Below, one piece after another: positions 6,933-15,058 of a stretch of 40,976 nucleotides of DNA. The notes beneath the pieces were generated by a model. It made no database searches and was not told where the DNA came from. It worked only from the letters and a program-made list of their open reading frames with translations. Both the position numbers and the translations under genes were made by a program. Source of the DNA: DAOUET01 sp034430155 (GTDB taxonomy: Bacteria > Chloroflexota > Anaerolineae > Anaerolineales > UBA4823); contig DAOUET010000040.1 in the NCBI GenBank assembly GCA_034430155.1, positions 1 to 40,976 on the forward strand, in the 5' to 3' direction. Every line of letters begins with the position of its first letter. Position 1 is the first letter of the stretch.

Positions 6933-8270
6933 GTGAAGGTTCTTTTCCTTACCCAAATCATTCCTTACCCGCCCGATGCTGGGCCCAAGGTAAAAACCTG
7001 GCACGTTATACGCTATCTGGTCGAACGGGGGCACCAGGTTACCTTGGCTTCTTTCGTGCGCCCTGAAGAAAAAGCCTGCCTTCCTGCCCTTGAAAAGCTC
7101 TGTGCCGCCGTCCACACCGTGCCATTGCACCGCTCCCGCCTGGCCGATGTTGCCAACTGGCTGCGCAGCCAGATCACCGACCGGCCCTTTTTGGTTGAGC
7201 GCGATGACCTGGCCGGGATGCGTGCTCTGGTTAGGTTATTAATGGCTACCAAGCCAATTGACGTTATCCACGCAGACCAGCTGAGCATGGCCCAATTTGG
7301 GCTCGTCAGAGAGCCTCTGTTATTCAGATCTCGAAGTATCCGGGGAGCCTCTGGCTTTTCACAGCCGGAAAGCAAGCATGAAGGTCGAGTCTTTCAAGGT
7401 CGTCCTGCTCTGCTCTACGATGCCCACAATGCTGTTTGGAAAGTCCTTGAAGGTATGCAGCTCACTGCGCGGTTGTACCAGAAACCGTTGCTATCTCTAG
7501 AAGCCCAGCGGTTGAAGCGCTACCAGGGCATGGTCGTGAATTCCTTTGACTTCACATTGGCCGTCACCGCATCCGACCGGCAGGCTTTGCTGGAGGCCGC
7601 CGCGGCTTACCCGGTTTTGGATGAGCATTACCAACCTCACATCTCGGTCATCCCCATCGCCGTAGATACCTACCAGCTTCAACCGCTAAAAAGGAATCCG
7701 GCTTCGAACCATATTCTGACTCTGGGAACCCTGCATTACCCCCCTAACGCCGACGGCATTCGTTGGTTCCTCCATGAAGTCCTACCCCTGATCCACCAGC
7801 AGATGCCCAATGTCAGGGTGACTGTTGTCGGTAAAAATCCCCCCCCAGATTTTATCCAACTTGCCGCCCAAAAGCCTGATTGGATTGAGGTGACCGGTTA
7901 TGTGCCGGATCTCACCCCTTACCTTGAAAGGGCAGCGCTTATGATCGTTCCGGTGCGGGCGGGAGGGGGGATGCGTGTGCGCATCCTGGAGGCTTTTGCT
8001 CGAGGTATGCCCGTGGTCACAACCACGGTGGGTTTGGAGGGGATCCATGCGAAACCCAACCAGGATATATTGGTCGCAGATACCCCCAAAGGGTTCGCCG
8101 GGGCGGTTGTACGGCTGCTCGAAGACGAGCAATTGCAATCCCAACTGGCTGCTAACGGTCGCCATCTTGCTGAGACGAAGTATGACTGGCGGGTAGTTTT
8201 GAAGCGCATGGACGATGTTTATTTGGAAATCGAACATGCAAAAGCACGGTCGGCCGTCGATTCCGTCTGA
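6933..8270 (+). CDS. Glycosyltransferase, GT4-type (exopolysaccharide)
   Basis: A 445-residue GT-B fold glycosyltransferase. The N-terminal domain begins VKVLFLTQIIPYPPDAGPKV, with the glycine-containing acceptor-side loop. The C-terminal domain has LGTLHYPPNADGIRWF, VTVVGKNPPPDF, the GGGMRVRILEAFARGMPVVT donor-binding block and a terminal helix. This resembles the sugar transferases of PEP-CTERM/EPS systems. GTG 6933 is the preferred start: AAGGGGGT lies about 10 bases upstream and the residue pattern begins there. The next glycosyltransferase at 8551 is a paralogue, sharing the V-x-G-K-x-P-P-P motif. It probably adds a sugar to a lipid-linked or surface glycan. A role in glycosylating the lasso peptide is not excluded but has no direct support. 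Confidence 0.82.
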   Translation: MKVLFLTQIIPYPPDAGPKVKTWHVIRYLVERGHQVTLASFVRPEEKACLPALEKLCAAVHTVPLHRSRLADVANWLRSQITDRPFLVERDDLAGMRALVRLLMATKPIDVIHADQLSMAQFGLVREPLLFRSRSIRGASGFSQPESKHEGRVFQGRPALLYDAHNAVWKVLEGMQLTARLYQKPLLSLEAQRLKRYQGMVVNSFDFTLAVTASDRQALLEAAAAYPVLDEHYQPHISVIPIAVDTYQLQPLKRNPASNHILTLGTLHYPPNADGIRWFLHEVLPLIHQQMPNVRVTVVGKNPPPDFIQLAAQKPDWIEVTGYVPDLTPYLERAALMIVPVRAGGGMRVRILEAFARGMPVVTTTVGLEGIHAKPNQDILVADTPKGFAGAVVRLLEDEQLQSQLAANGRHLAETKYDWRVVLKRMDDVYLEIEHAKARSAVDSV

Positions 8271-8550
8271 TTGATCTAATTCGGATTTTGCTTACCTTCT
8301 GGTAACCCCTCGGATTTATTCTATCAATTCTAAATCGCTTAAGCTTCCCGAATTGGGCGGGGATCAATTGCTGACCCCCTGATGAATTCCGCCATCTAAG
8401 TGAAATTGGATTAGATTGAGCGTGATTGCCTCACGGACCGTAGCCAGTTGTAGCCAACCACGACGTGATTAACCGCCCTCATTTATCCTAGCTATTTTCC
8501 GGGTATTTCCCCCCATTGAATCGTTTTGATTATTGCTGACACCCGAAGAA

Positions 8551-9801
8551 ATGAACATCCTATTCGTCATTCCTTACGTTCCTAATTTGATCCGGGTTCG
8601 ACCATATAACTTGATCCGGTCTTTGTCAGCCCGGGGACACAAGCTGACGGTGTTGACCCTTCATTCTAATCAACAGGATTGCCAGGCGATTGATCATCTC
8701 AAACCTTATTGTCATTGCCTCTTCACTTATCCTTTGCAGAGTTGGCGGGCTTTGTATAACTCCGTGGTTGCGTTGCCTACTGGCACCCCCCTTCAAGCAG
8801 TTTACTGCTGGCACCCGGCTATGGCCGATCATCTCGTTGACCTTATCAACCCTGATAATGATAAAGGCGGTTACGATATTATCCATTTAGAGCATTTGCG
8901 TGGCGCCCGTTACGGGCTCCACCTTAAGTCGCATCGTGCTAACCATAAGCTCGAGATTCCGATTGTGTGGGATAGTGTTGATTGCATCACGCATTTGTTC
9001 CACAAGGCCTCCAAACACAGCATAAATGGGCTCACTCGTTGGTTAATGCGATTCGATTTAGGGCGCACCGCGCACTATGAAGGCTGGTTGCTTAACCAAT
9101 TTGACCAGGTCGTGGTAACTTCCCATATTGATAAAAAAGCATTGCTGGCATTGATCAATCAAAATGAAAGGTCCCCTAACATTGCGGTTTTACCAAATGG
9201 TGTTGATCTAAACTATTTCAAACCAGATAAGGGCATTGTCAGGGAACAGGCTACCTTGGTGGTCAGTGGCAAAATGAGTTACCACGCCAATTTCACCATG
9301 GTGCATTATCTTGTAAAGGAAATAATGCCAGCCATTTGGTCTCATAGACCAGATGTGAAGTTGTGGGTTGTGGGCAAAGATCCGCCGCCTGAAATACGTG
9401 CATTTGCCATCAATCCAGCGATCTCGGTAACTGGAAGCGTTGGCGATATTCGCCCATATTTACAGCGAGCGACCATAGCTGTGGCTCCTTTGATTTACGC
9501 TGCCGGTATCCAGAATAAAGTGCTGGAAGCCATGGCCTGTGCAACGCCAGTTGTGTCAACATCACAGGCGATCTCTGCGCTGTCTGTGCAACCTGATCGA
9601 GACATCTTGATTGCAGATGAGCCAGGGGAATTCGCAGGTAAGGTGCTTTCCTTGTTAAATAGCCCACAAAAGCTTCGAGAGATTGGACAAGCTGGTCGGC
9701 GATATGTTGAGGAACGACATAGTTGGAGAGATATCACTCAACAACTCGAAGGTATTTACCTAGAATCTATTCACCGGAAGCGATCCAGTAGATCAAATTG
9801 A
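8551..9801 (+). CDS. Glycosyltransferase, GT4-type (paralogue of the preceding gene)
   Basis: A 416-residue GT-B glycosyltransferase beginning MNILFVIPYVPNLIRVRPYN. The C-terminal donor domain contains VKLWVVGKDPPPEI, VTGSVGDIRPYLQRA, GIQNKVLEAMACATPVVST and a final amphipathic helix. ATG 8551 is chosen because the family motif starts directly there; the upstream TTG 8533 adds residues with no family counterpart. The 280-base gap before it (8271-8550) shows no ORF of interest and no strong promoter or hairpin. With the preceding paralogue and the chain-length regulator that follows, it forms a small exopolysaccharide block. The specific sugar is unknown. Confidence 0.82.
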   Translation: MNILFVIPYVPNLIRVRPYNLIRSLSARGHKLTVLTLHSNQQDCQAIDHLKPYCHCLFTYPLQSWRALYNSVVALPTGTPLQAVYCWHPAMADHLVDLINPDNDKGGYDIIHLEHLRGARYGLHLKSHRANHKLEIPIVWDSVDCITHLFHKASKHSINGLTRWLMRFDLGRTAHYEGWLLNQFDQVVVTSHIDKKALLALINQNERSPNIAVLPNGVDLNYFKPDKGIVREQATLVVSGKMSYHANFTMVHYLVKEIMPAIWSHRPDVKLWVVGKDPPPEIRAFAINPAISVTGSVGDIRPYLQRATIAVAPLIYAAGIQNKVLEAMACATPVVSTSQAISALSVQPDRDILIADEPGEFAGKVLSLLNSPQKLREIGQAGRRYVEERHSWRDITQQLEGIYLESIHRKRSSRSN

Positions 9802-9868
9802 TCCATTGAAATGCATTTTATATTAGCCCGGGTTAAAACCCCGCTTGTGTGATTGGATTGAGTGAACC

Positions 9869-11548
9869 ATGGAAATTAGCGCTTATTTAGCTCCTTTGAA
9901 GAAATGGTGGTGGTTATTGTTAGCGGCCACTCTGGTTGCAGCAGTTTCCAGTTATGTCGCCACGCTGCAACAGTTGCCGATCTACCAAGCACATACCACC
10001 TTGATGATTGGCCGTACGATCGAGGATCCTAATCCAACCTCGAGTGAATTTTATTTGGCTCAGCAGTTGGCAGCATCTTACGCCGACATCGCCAATCGAG
10101 AGCCCCTGCGTAACGCAACTATGGACAAATTGGAGATGACCTGGCTTCCTCAATATCTCGCCCGAGCTATTCCCAACAACCAACTCATCGAAATTGCAGT
10201 TACTGACGTTAATCCGCTCCGTGCCCAGGTAGTTGCCAATGAGCTGGCTAACCAGTTGATATTGCGCAGTCCCACTGCTACCAGACCGGAGGATCAAGAA
10301 CGCCAGGAGTTTATTAATAATCAACTAGATTCTCTCCAAACACAAATTATAGAAACTCAAGATGAAATAGCCAAACTCCAGGCGGAGTTAGGTGACCTGA
10401 ATAGCGCTCGCCAGATCGCTGATACCCAAACCCAGATTACTGCCCTGCAGACCAAATTAGCAACATTACAAGGAAATTTTGCTGCTTTGCTGTCCAATAC
10501 GCAACAAGGTGCCGCCAACACGCTCACAGTGGTCGAACCTGCTGATTTACCTTCAAAACCGATCGGTCCTCAAAAAGGTCTTTCCATTTTACTCGCTTCA
10601 GCCATCGGGCTTGTACTGGCTTCTTTGGCTGCATATTTAATTGAATATCTGGATGACACCTTGAAAACCCCAGCAGATATCTCTAAAGCTCTTGATCTGC
10701 CGGTTATTGGATATATTTCTGAGATCAAGCAGCAGGATGGCGATGGCGTCTATGTGTCAAACCACCCCCGCTCTCCAATTGCAGAGGCATTTCGTTCGCT
10801 CAGAAACAATCTTGAATTTGCCCAAGTTGAAACTCAAATCAAGACCATTCTCGTCACCGGTCCCGAAATAGCGATTGGCAAAACTTCAGTGGCAACAAAT
10901 TTGGCGGTTATCTTGGCTCAAGCATCGAAGAAGGTTATATTAATGGACGCAGACCTTCGGAAGCCAAATTTGCATAGTGATCTTGGAATAGATAATACCG
11001 AAGGGTTAGGCAATCTTTTTCTAGGTGAGACCGATATTGGTGATGTAATTCACCCGTGGAAAATGACCAATTTGGCGGTAATTACCAGTGGTGATAAATT
11101 GAATAATCCTGCTGAATTACTCAGCTCAAAGAAAATGGATAGAATCCTGGCTCGATTGAAGGAAGTGGCGGACTTTATCATCATCGATGGTCCTCCTTTT
11201 GTTGTGTCTGATGCCTCTATTTTGGCTCAGAAAGTTGATGGTGTTCTATTAGTGATGCGGCCAGGACACACCAGGAAAGCGGTTGCCCAGGCAATGATGG
11301 AGCAGATTCATCGATCTGGTGCCCGGGTATTAGGCGTTACGCTTAATCGAATTACGCAAAGGAGTGCGGAATATTATGGTGGGTTCGTGTATTATTCCCC
11401 GTATTACTCCAATGGGTATTATTATGAGGATGGTCGGGGAGATGAAGAAGTGTTTATAATCAAATCCCTGAAAACTATTCAATCCTTATTTAGAAAATTG
11501 CCGCATCCTTTTGAAAAATTGCGAGATAACCATAATGATGATTCTTGA
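9869..11548 (+). CDS. Fused polysaccharide chain-length regulator and bacterial tyrosine kinase (Wzz-CpsD/BY-kinase)
   Basis: A 559-residue protein. A first membrane helix (about 14-32) and a second (about 235-255) flank an extracytoplasmic region with a coiled coil (about 145-205), the Wzz layout. The cytoplasmic domain is a BY-kinase with a P-loop GPEIAIGKTS (about 331-340), Walker A-prime VILMDADLRKP (about 356-366) and Walker B FIIIDGPP. It ends in a tyrosine-rich tail with YYGGFVYYSPYYSNGYYYED (about 501-520), the usual autophosphorylation cluster. Such fusions control the length and export of surface polysaccharide. The P-loop departs from the usual P-G-E-G-K-S form, having I-A-I-G-K-T. 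ATG 9869 begins MEISAYLAPLKKWWW, which fits the family start. A strong terminator follows. Confidence 0.9.
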   Translation: MEISAYLAPLKKWWWLLLAATLVAAVSSYVATLQQLPIYQAHTTLMIGRTIEDPNPTSSEFYLAQQLAASYADIANREPLRNATMDKLEMTWLPQYLARAIPNNQLIEIAVTDVNPLRAQVVANELANQLILRSPTATRPEDQERQEFINNQLDSLQTQIIETQDEIAKLQAELGDLNSARQIADTQTQITALQTKLATLQGNFAALLSNTQQGAANTLTVVEPADLPSKPIGPQKGLSILLASAIGLVLASLAAYLIEYLDDTLKTPADISKALDLPVIGYISEIKQQDGDGVYVSNHPRSPIAEAFRSLRNNLEFAQVETQIKTILVTGPEIAIGKTSVATNLAVILAQASKKVILMDADLRKPNLHSDLGIDNTEGLGNLFLGETDIGDVIHPWKMTNLAVITSGDKLNNPAELLSSKKMDRILARLKEVADFIIIDGPPFVVSDASILAQKVDGVLLVMRPGHTRKAVAQAMMEQIHRSGARVLGVTLNRITQRSAEYYGGFVYYSPYYSNGYYYEDGRGDEEVFIIKSLKTIQSLFRKLPHPFEKLRDNHNDDS

Positions 11549-11634
11549 TCCTGGACTGCTGGATTTTTCTTAACCCGTCGGGTCTACGTCCAGCACCAGA
11601 GTTGTACTCTACCCCTTAAATAAAATCCGCATAG

Positions 11635-11673
11635 AAAGCACCTCAGGTTGTTTTGGCATGAGGTGCTTTTTTA
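11635..11673 (+). terminator. Rho-independent terminator of the polysaccharide block
   Basis: AAAGCACCTCA (11635-11645) and TGAGGTGCTTT (11659-11669) form a perfect 11-bp stem around a 13-base loop, followed directly by a T run. It lies about 85 bases after the tyrosine-kinase stop. Confidence 0.93.
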
Positions 11674-11889
11674 TTAGCGGGCAAGACGGGTACTTGCGAC
11701 TATTCTAATCCGGTCAAGCGATTGACCATTTGCCTTTTTTATCAAGCCGGTTGAACGCTGCCTGCCATCATCCGGGTAGCATGGTTGCGCGCTCCCCGAT
11801 GTCTCCGGAATTGGTTGTACTCATCCTTGGGATTTTGGAGCCCCAAAGAGGTCTGGTTGGCGCTTGTGCCAGCCAGACCTCTTTTTTTT
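11674..11889 (+). other. Gene-poor stretch ending in a terminator; possible small RNA
   Basis: The 417 bases between the kinase and the phosphate operon hold no convincing protein gene. The only ORF, on the + strand at 11730-11951, runs through a terminator and the operator repeats and has no family features. A second intrinsic terminator closes this segment although no gene precedes it, so a transcript starting after 11673 may exist. I see only weak promoter-like hexamers (TTGAAC at 11751, TAGCAT at 11776, spacing 19). Confidence 0.3.
11845..11889 (+). terminator. Second strong intrinsic terminator, no upstream gene
   Basis: AGAGGTCTGG (11847-11856) pairs with CCAGACCTCT (11873-11882), with extra pairing toward the loop, and is followed by eight T residues. 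Its T tract overlaps the first unit of the repeat array in front of the phosphate operon, so it insulates that operon from upstream transcription. Confidence 0.92.
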
Positions 11890-11944
11890 ATCATGCTATT
11901 GTCACGCCTTCATCACGAGGATTGTCATCTCGTTCAGGTAAATT
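11888..11944 (+). promoter_or_regulatory. PHO-box-like direct-repeat array and promoter of the phosphate operon
   Basis: Four heptamers lie in direct orientation: TTATCAT (11888), TTGTCAC (11899), TCATCAC (11910) and TTGTCAT (11922), stepping 11, 11 and 12 bases. A -10-like TAAATT lies at 11939-11944, ten bases after the last unit. The 11-base periodicity and the sequence resemble PhoB binding sites (CTGTCAT-type repeats). The same arrangement recurs at 20530-20586. A PhoB/OmpR-type regulator is the last gene of this operon. Confidence 0.8.
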
Positions 11945-11965
11945 AGAGTAGAGGAACATCTGGCG

Positions 11966-12979
11966 ATGACCATCAAAGGCATTCGAAAAATGACTAATCT
12001 CGAGATCAGGGAGCTGCGTATCAGGCCCCATCTGGCCCGCCGCTTGCCCGCCTCATTAGCCCGCCGCTATCACGCTATACCTGTGGCTGAAGAAAACGGC
12101 CACATCACCGTGGCGATGGCGGATCCTGATGATCTGAGAGCCAGAAAGGCGGTGGTTTCTTCCTTGGGGCTTGACGCCTGCCTGGTCAAGGGAAACGGTG
12201 TGGATATCGATGCCCTCATCGAGCAGATATGGTCCGGAAATTCTCACAATCCCCCCACTTTAGAACTGTTGGTCTACGCCCCACCGCGTAGAACCGTGCA
12301 GGAATATTCCTCCAGGGGTGTTGATGCCGGTGAGGTTTGTGCTTACGCCCGGGCTTTGGGGAGCTTAATGAACGCCCACGTCACCCATTTCCCCACCGGA
12401 TTGCCGCCTAATACCCAGGCGTTGATAAAAGAAGCCAGATGCTTGGATTGCGACCTGCTCGTCTGTGGCGCACCGGAACGATCCCTGTTCAAGAGGTTGC
12501 CAGCATCTTTGCTGGTCGTACCGAGCTCCCGCTTGCCTCTCAAACGCATCTTGCTCTTGGTAAAAGGCCAGGTGGGGGATGAAATCGGCTTGGATTGGGT
12601 TTTGCGCTTGGCTCGCCCGAGCCGGGCTCATGTCACCGTCTTGGCAGTCTTGCCTCCGGTGCCTCTTATGTACCGAGGGTTGGCGCTGCTGCAATATGGG
12701 CTGCCCGAGCTGTTAGCTACCGAAACGGCTCTTGGCAGGCAGTTGCGCCAGGTTGCTCAAAAGCTTGCGGATGGGGAAATAGAAGGCACTTTGCGTCTGC
12801 GTACAGGTACATTCGAAATGCAGATTCAGGCTGAATTATGGACCACCAGCTATGACCTGGTGGTCCTCCCAGCCGATTCTCCCCAACCTCTGCGATGTTG
12901 GCTGTTCGATGGCTTGGTTGAGCCGCTTATACGCACTACCAATCGGCCGGTATTAATCGCCAGGTCGAAGTCGTTTTAA
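11966..12979 (+). CDS. MshEN/GspE-N-like domain fused to two universal-stress-protein-like domains
   Basis: A 337-residue protein. Residues about 20-90 resemble the type II secretion ATPase N-terminal (MshEN/GSPII_E N) domain: LPASLARRYHAIPVAEENG, then ITVAMADPDDLRARKAV and a closing DIDALIEQIW helix. Residues about 98-335 look like two Rossmann-like USP domains, with LDCDLLVCGAPERS and, later, LPLKRILLLVKG, YDLVVLPAD and NRPVLIARS. MshEN domains in other proteins can bind cyclic di-GMP; whether this one does is unknown. ATG 11966 is taken because GAGGAAC lies 9 bases upstream; an internal ATG at 11990 is possible. As first gene behind the repeat array and just before pstS, it is probably a nucleotide-sensing accessory of phosphate uptake. 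Confidence 0.72.
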   Translation: MTIKGIRKMTNLEIRELRIRPHLARRLPASLARRYHAIPVAEENGHITVAMADPDDLRARKAVVSSLGLDACLVKGNGVDIDALIEQIWSGNSHNPPTLELLVYAPPRRTVQEYSSRGVDAGEVCAYARALGSLMNAHVTHFPTGLPPNTQALIKEARCLDCDLLVCGAPERSLFKRLPASLLVVPSSRLPLKRILLLVKGQVGDEIGLDWVLRLARPSRAHVTVLAVLPPVPLMYRGLALLQYGLPELLATETALGRQLRQVAQKLADGEIEGTLRLRTGTFEMQIQAELWTTSYDLVVLPADSPQPLRCWLFDGLVEPLIRTTNRPVLIARSKSF

Positions 12980-13057
12980 GGGCATGCCTTATCACCACCA
13001 ACACCGGGGATGCTTCCACCTCTCTTTCCCCTATCTCTACGAAAGGAAGATATCACC

Positions 13058-14020
13058 ATGCCATTCCGTAAACCCTTCTTTTGTTTATTGATCCTCCTGA
13101 TTGCTTTGGGCTCCGCTTGTAATCGCGCCAATGACCTCAACCAAAGCCAGGGATCTTTGCAGGGAACGATTACGATCTCGGGAGCCTGGGCGCTTTATCC
13201 CATGATGATCACCTGGGGGGAGCAGTTCCAAAAGGTTCATCCTGACGTTCAGTTTGATATCTCGGCTGGCGGTGCCGGCAAAGGCATGTCTGACGTGTTG
13301 GCTGGTGCGGTAGATATCGGTATGGTTTCCCGGGAGATCTATCCCGAGGAAACCGAGATGGGTGCCTTTTGGATCGCGGTAACCAAAGATGCCGTCTTTC
13401 TCACCGTCAACGCTAAGAACCCTATCTGGAGTGATTTACACCGCACGGGATTGACCCGGGAAAAGCTTATTGGTATCTTCATTACCGCTGACATAACAAC
13501 CTGGGGTCAGCTGGTCGATCGCTCAGATGTGGCCGAACCCATCCATGTCTTTACCCGCTCTGATGCTGCCGGTGCTCCGGCTACCTGGGCTGAGTATTTG
13601 GGTAAGAAACAGGAGGATCTGATTGGTATTGGCGTTTATGGTGATCCCGGCATTTTGGATGCGGTCATCAAAGATCCGCTTGGTATTGGTTATAACAATC
13701 TGAACTATGCTTACGATTTTGATACGCACAAACCCGTGGCTGGGGCCATGGTCGTCCCTCTGGATGTCAATGGCAACGGCATTGCTGACCCACAGGAGAT
13801 ATACGATACCAAAGACCAGGCTGTCAACGCGGTGGCAGCCAATGAGTACCCCTCGCCCCCGGCGCGTAAGGAGAATTTAGTGACCAAGGGACCACCAGCG
13901 CCGTTGGTAAAGGCCTTCCTCAGATGGATCCTTACAGACGGTCAAAAAAACGTTGATGAAGCGGGCTACATTGCCTTGCCTGCCGAAGAGCTGGCCGCCG
14001 AATTGAAGAAATTGGATTGA
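13058..14020 (+). CDS. pstS: Phosphate ABC transporter substrate-binding lipoprotein PstS
   Basis: A 320-residue periplasmic-type phosphate-binding protein. It begins MPFRKPFFCLLILLIALG followed by SAC, so C21 is the lipobox cysteine and the protein is anchored as a lipoprotein. The PBP-like domain has TITISGAWALYPMMITWGEQ, the ISAGGAGKGMSDVLAGAVDI phosphate-loop region and TRSDAAGAPATWAEYLG. ATG 13058 is preferred to the upstream start at 13010 because GAAAGGAAG precedes it and the signal peptide begins there. It binds inorganic phosphate outside the membrane and delivers it to PstCA. It sits 78 bases after the MshEN-USP gene and directly upstream of pstC. Confidence 0.92.
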   Translation: MPFRKPFFCLLILLIALGSACNRANDLNQSQGSLQGTITISGAWALYPMMITWGEQFQKVHPDVQFDISAGGAGKGMSDVLAGAVDIGMVSREIYPEETEMGAFWIAVTKDAVFLTVNAKNPIWSDLHRTGLTREKLIGIFITADITTWGQLVDRSDVAEPIHVFTRSDAAGAPATWAEYLGKKQEDLIGIGVYGDPGILDAVIKDPLGIGYNNLNYAYDFDTHKPVAGAMVVPLDVNGNGIADPQEIYDTKDQAVNAVAANEYPSPPARKENLVTKGPPAPLVKAFLRWILTDGQKNVDEAGYIALPAEELAAELKKLD

Positions 14021-14057
14021 ACTTAGCAGGCGCAAGTCGATCCGGGCAGGGTGTCAG

Positions 14058-15047
14058 GTGAAGCAAGATATTCTGGGATCTCTCCGGCGCAGCCCGCGCA
14101 GGCATCGCTGGGTCGGTCCCTTACGAATAGTGAGGCGGCAAACCAAAGATCGTCTCGCCAGGAAAACAATGGGGCTTTTGACCGTTGGCATTGGATTATT
14201 GGTGCCCGCCATGGCTCTAGCCCTTGTCTTCCGGGCTTCCCCCATCTTTGCTTCTCAACCCCTGGTAAAACTGCTGTTCTCATCAACCTGGCATCCCCTG
14301 CAGGGAGCCTATGGCTTCTTGCCTTTTATCATGGGAACACTTTGGGTCACGGTCGTGGGTATGGTCATCGCCGTGCCCCCTTCTATCCTTACAGCTATTT
14401 ATTTAGCTGAATACGCCTCTCCCCGTCTACGGGCTCTTACCAAGTCCCTCATCGACCTGCTCGCAGGCATACCATCAGTTGTTTATGGGGTATGGGGATT
14501 GCTGGTCTTAGTACCCTTGATCGAGCGGGTTATTGCTCCCGCTCTTAATGGTGGGCTGGGCTTTATTCCCCTTTTTCGTGCCAAGAACCCTACCGGTTAT
14601 GGGGTTCTGGCGGGTGGCTTCGTTCTGGCGGTTATGGTCTTTCCTATCATCATTGCCGTAACAATGGAAGTGTTGAGTGCCGTACCTCAAGGTTTGCGAG
14701 AGGCCTGTCTTTCTTTGGGCGCAACCCGCTGGCAAACTGTAAGGCATGTTGTCCTGCGTCGCGCTTTGCCGGGAGTGCTTGCAGCTGTCGTGCTGGGCTT
14801 TTCGCGCGCTTTTGGTGAGACTATGGCTGTCTTGATGGTGGTCGGGAATGTACCGCAAGTGCCACATTCGATCTTTGATGCGGCTTATCCATTAACCGCT
14901 TTGATCGCCAATAATTATGGAGAGATGATGTCCGTGCCCTTATACGAGGCTGCCTTGATGGCGGCAGCTTTGATCCTGCTGTTGGTTGTCCTAATTTTTA
15001 ACATCATCTCCCGACTCATACTTGTGCGGTTAGCTCAAAATGAATAG
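14058..15047 (+). CDS. pstC: Phosphate ABC transporter permease PstC
   Basis: A 329-residue membrane protein. The basic N-terminal tail is followed by about six transmembrane helices. The cytoplasmic coupling loop carries the EAA-type motif PQGLREACLSLGATRWQTVR, and SRAFGETMAVLMVVGN is typical of PstC/PstA. GTG 14058 is the start, preceded by a GGGCAGG-type site. It pairs with PstA to form the phosphate channel powered by PstB. The spacing to pstA is 11 bases, consistent with one operon. Confidence 0.93.
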   Translation: MKQDILGSLRRSPRRHRWVGPLRIVRRQTKDRLARKTMGLLTVGIGLLVPAMALALVFRASPIFASQPLVKLLFSSTWHPLQGAYGFLPFIMGTLWVTVVGMVIAVPPSILTAIYLAEYASPRLRALTKSLIDLLAGIPSVVYGVWGLLVLVPLIERVIAPALNGGLGFIPLFRAKNPTGYGVLAGGFVLAVMVFPIIIAVTMEVLSAVPQGLREACLSLGATRWQTVRHVVLRRALPGVLAAVVLGFSRAFGETMAVLMVVGNVPQVPHSIFDAAYPLTALIANNYGEMMSVPLYEAALMAAALILLLVVLIFNIISRLILVRLAQNE

Positions 15048-15058
15048 GAGCTGCTAAA

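Noticed and set aside
11730..11951. Plus-strand ORF of 73 codons between the kinase and the phosphate operon
   Set aside because: Runs through a strong terminator and the operator array, and has no recognisable domain or ribosome binding site.
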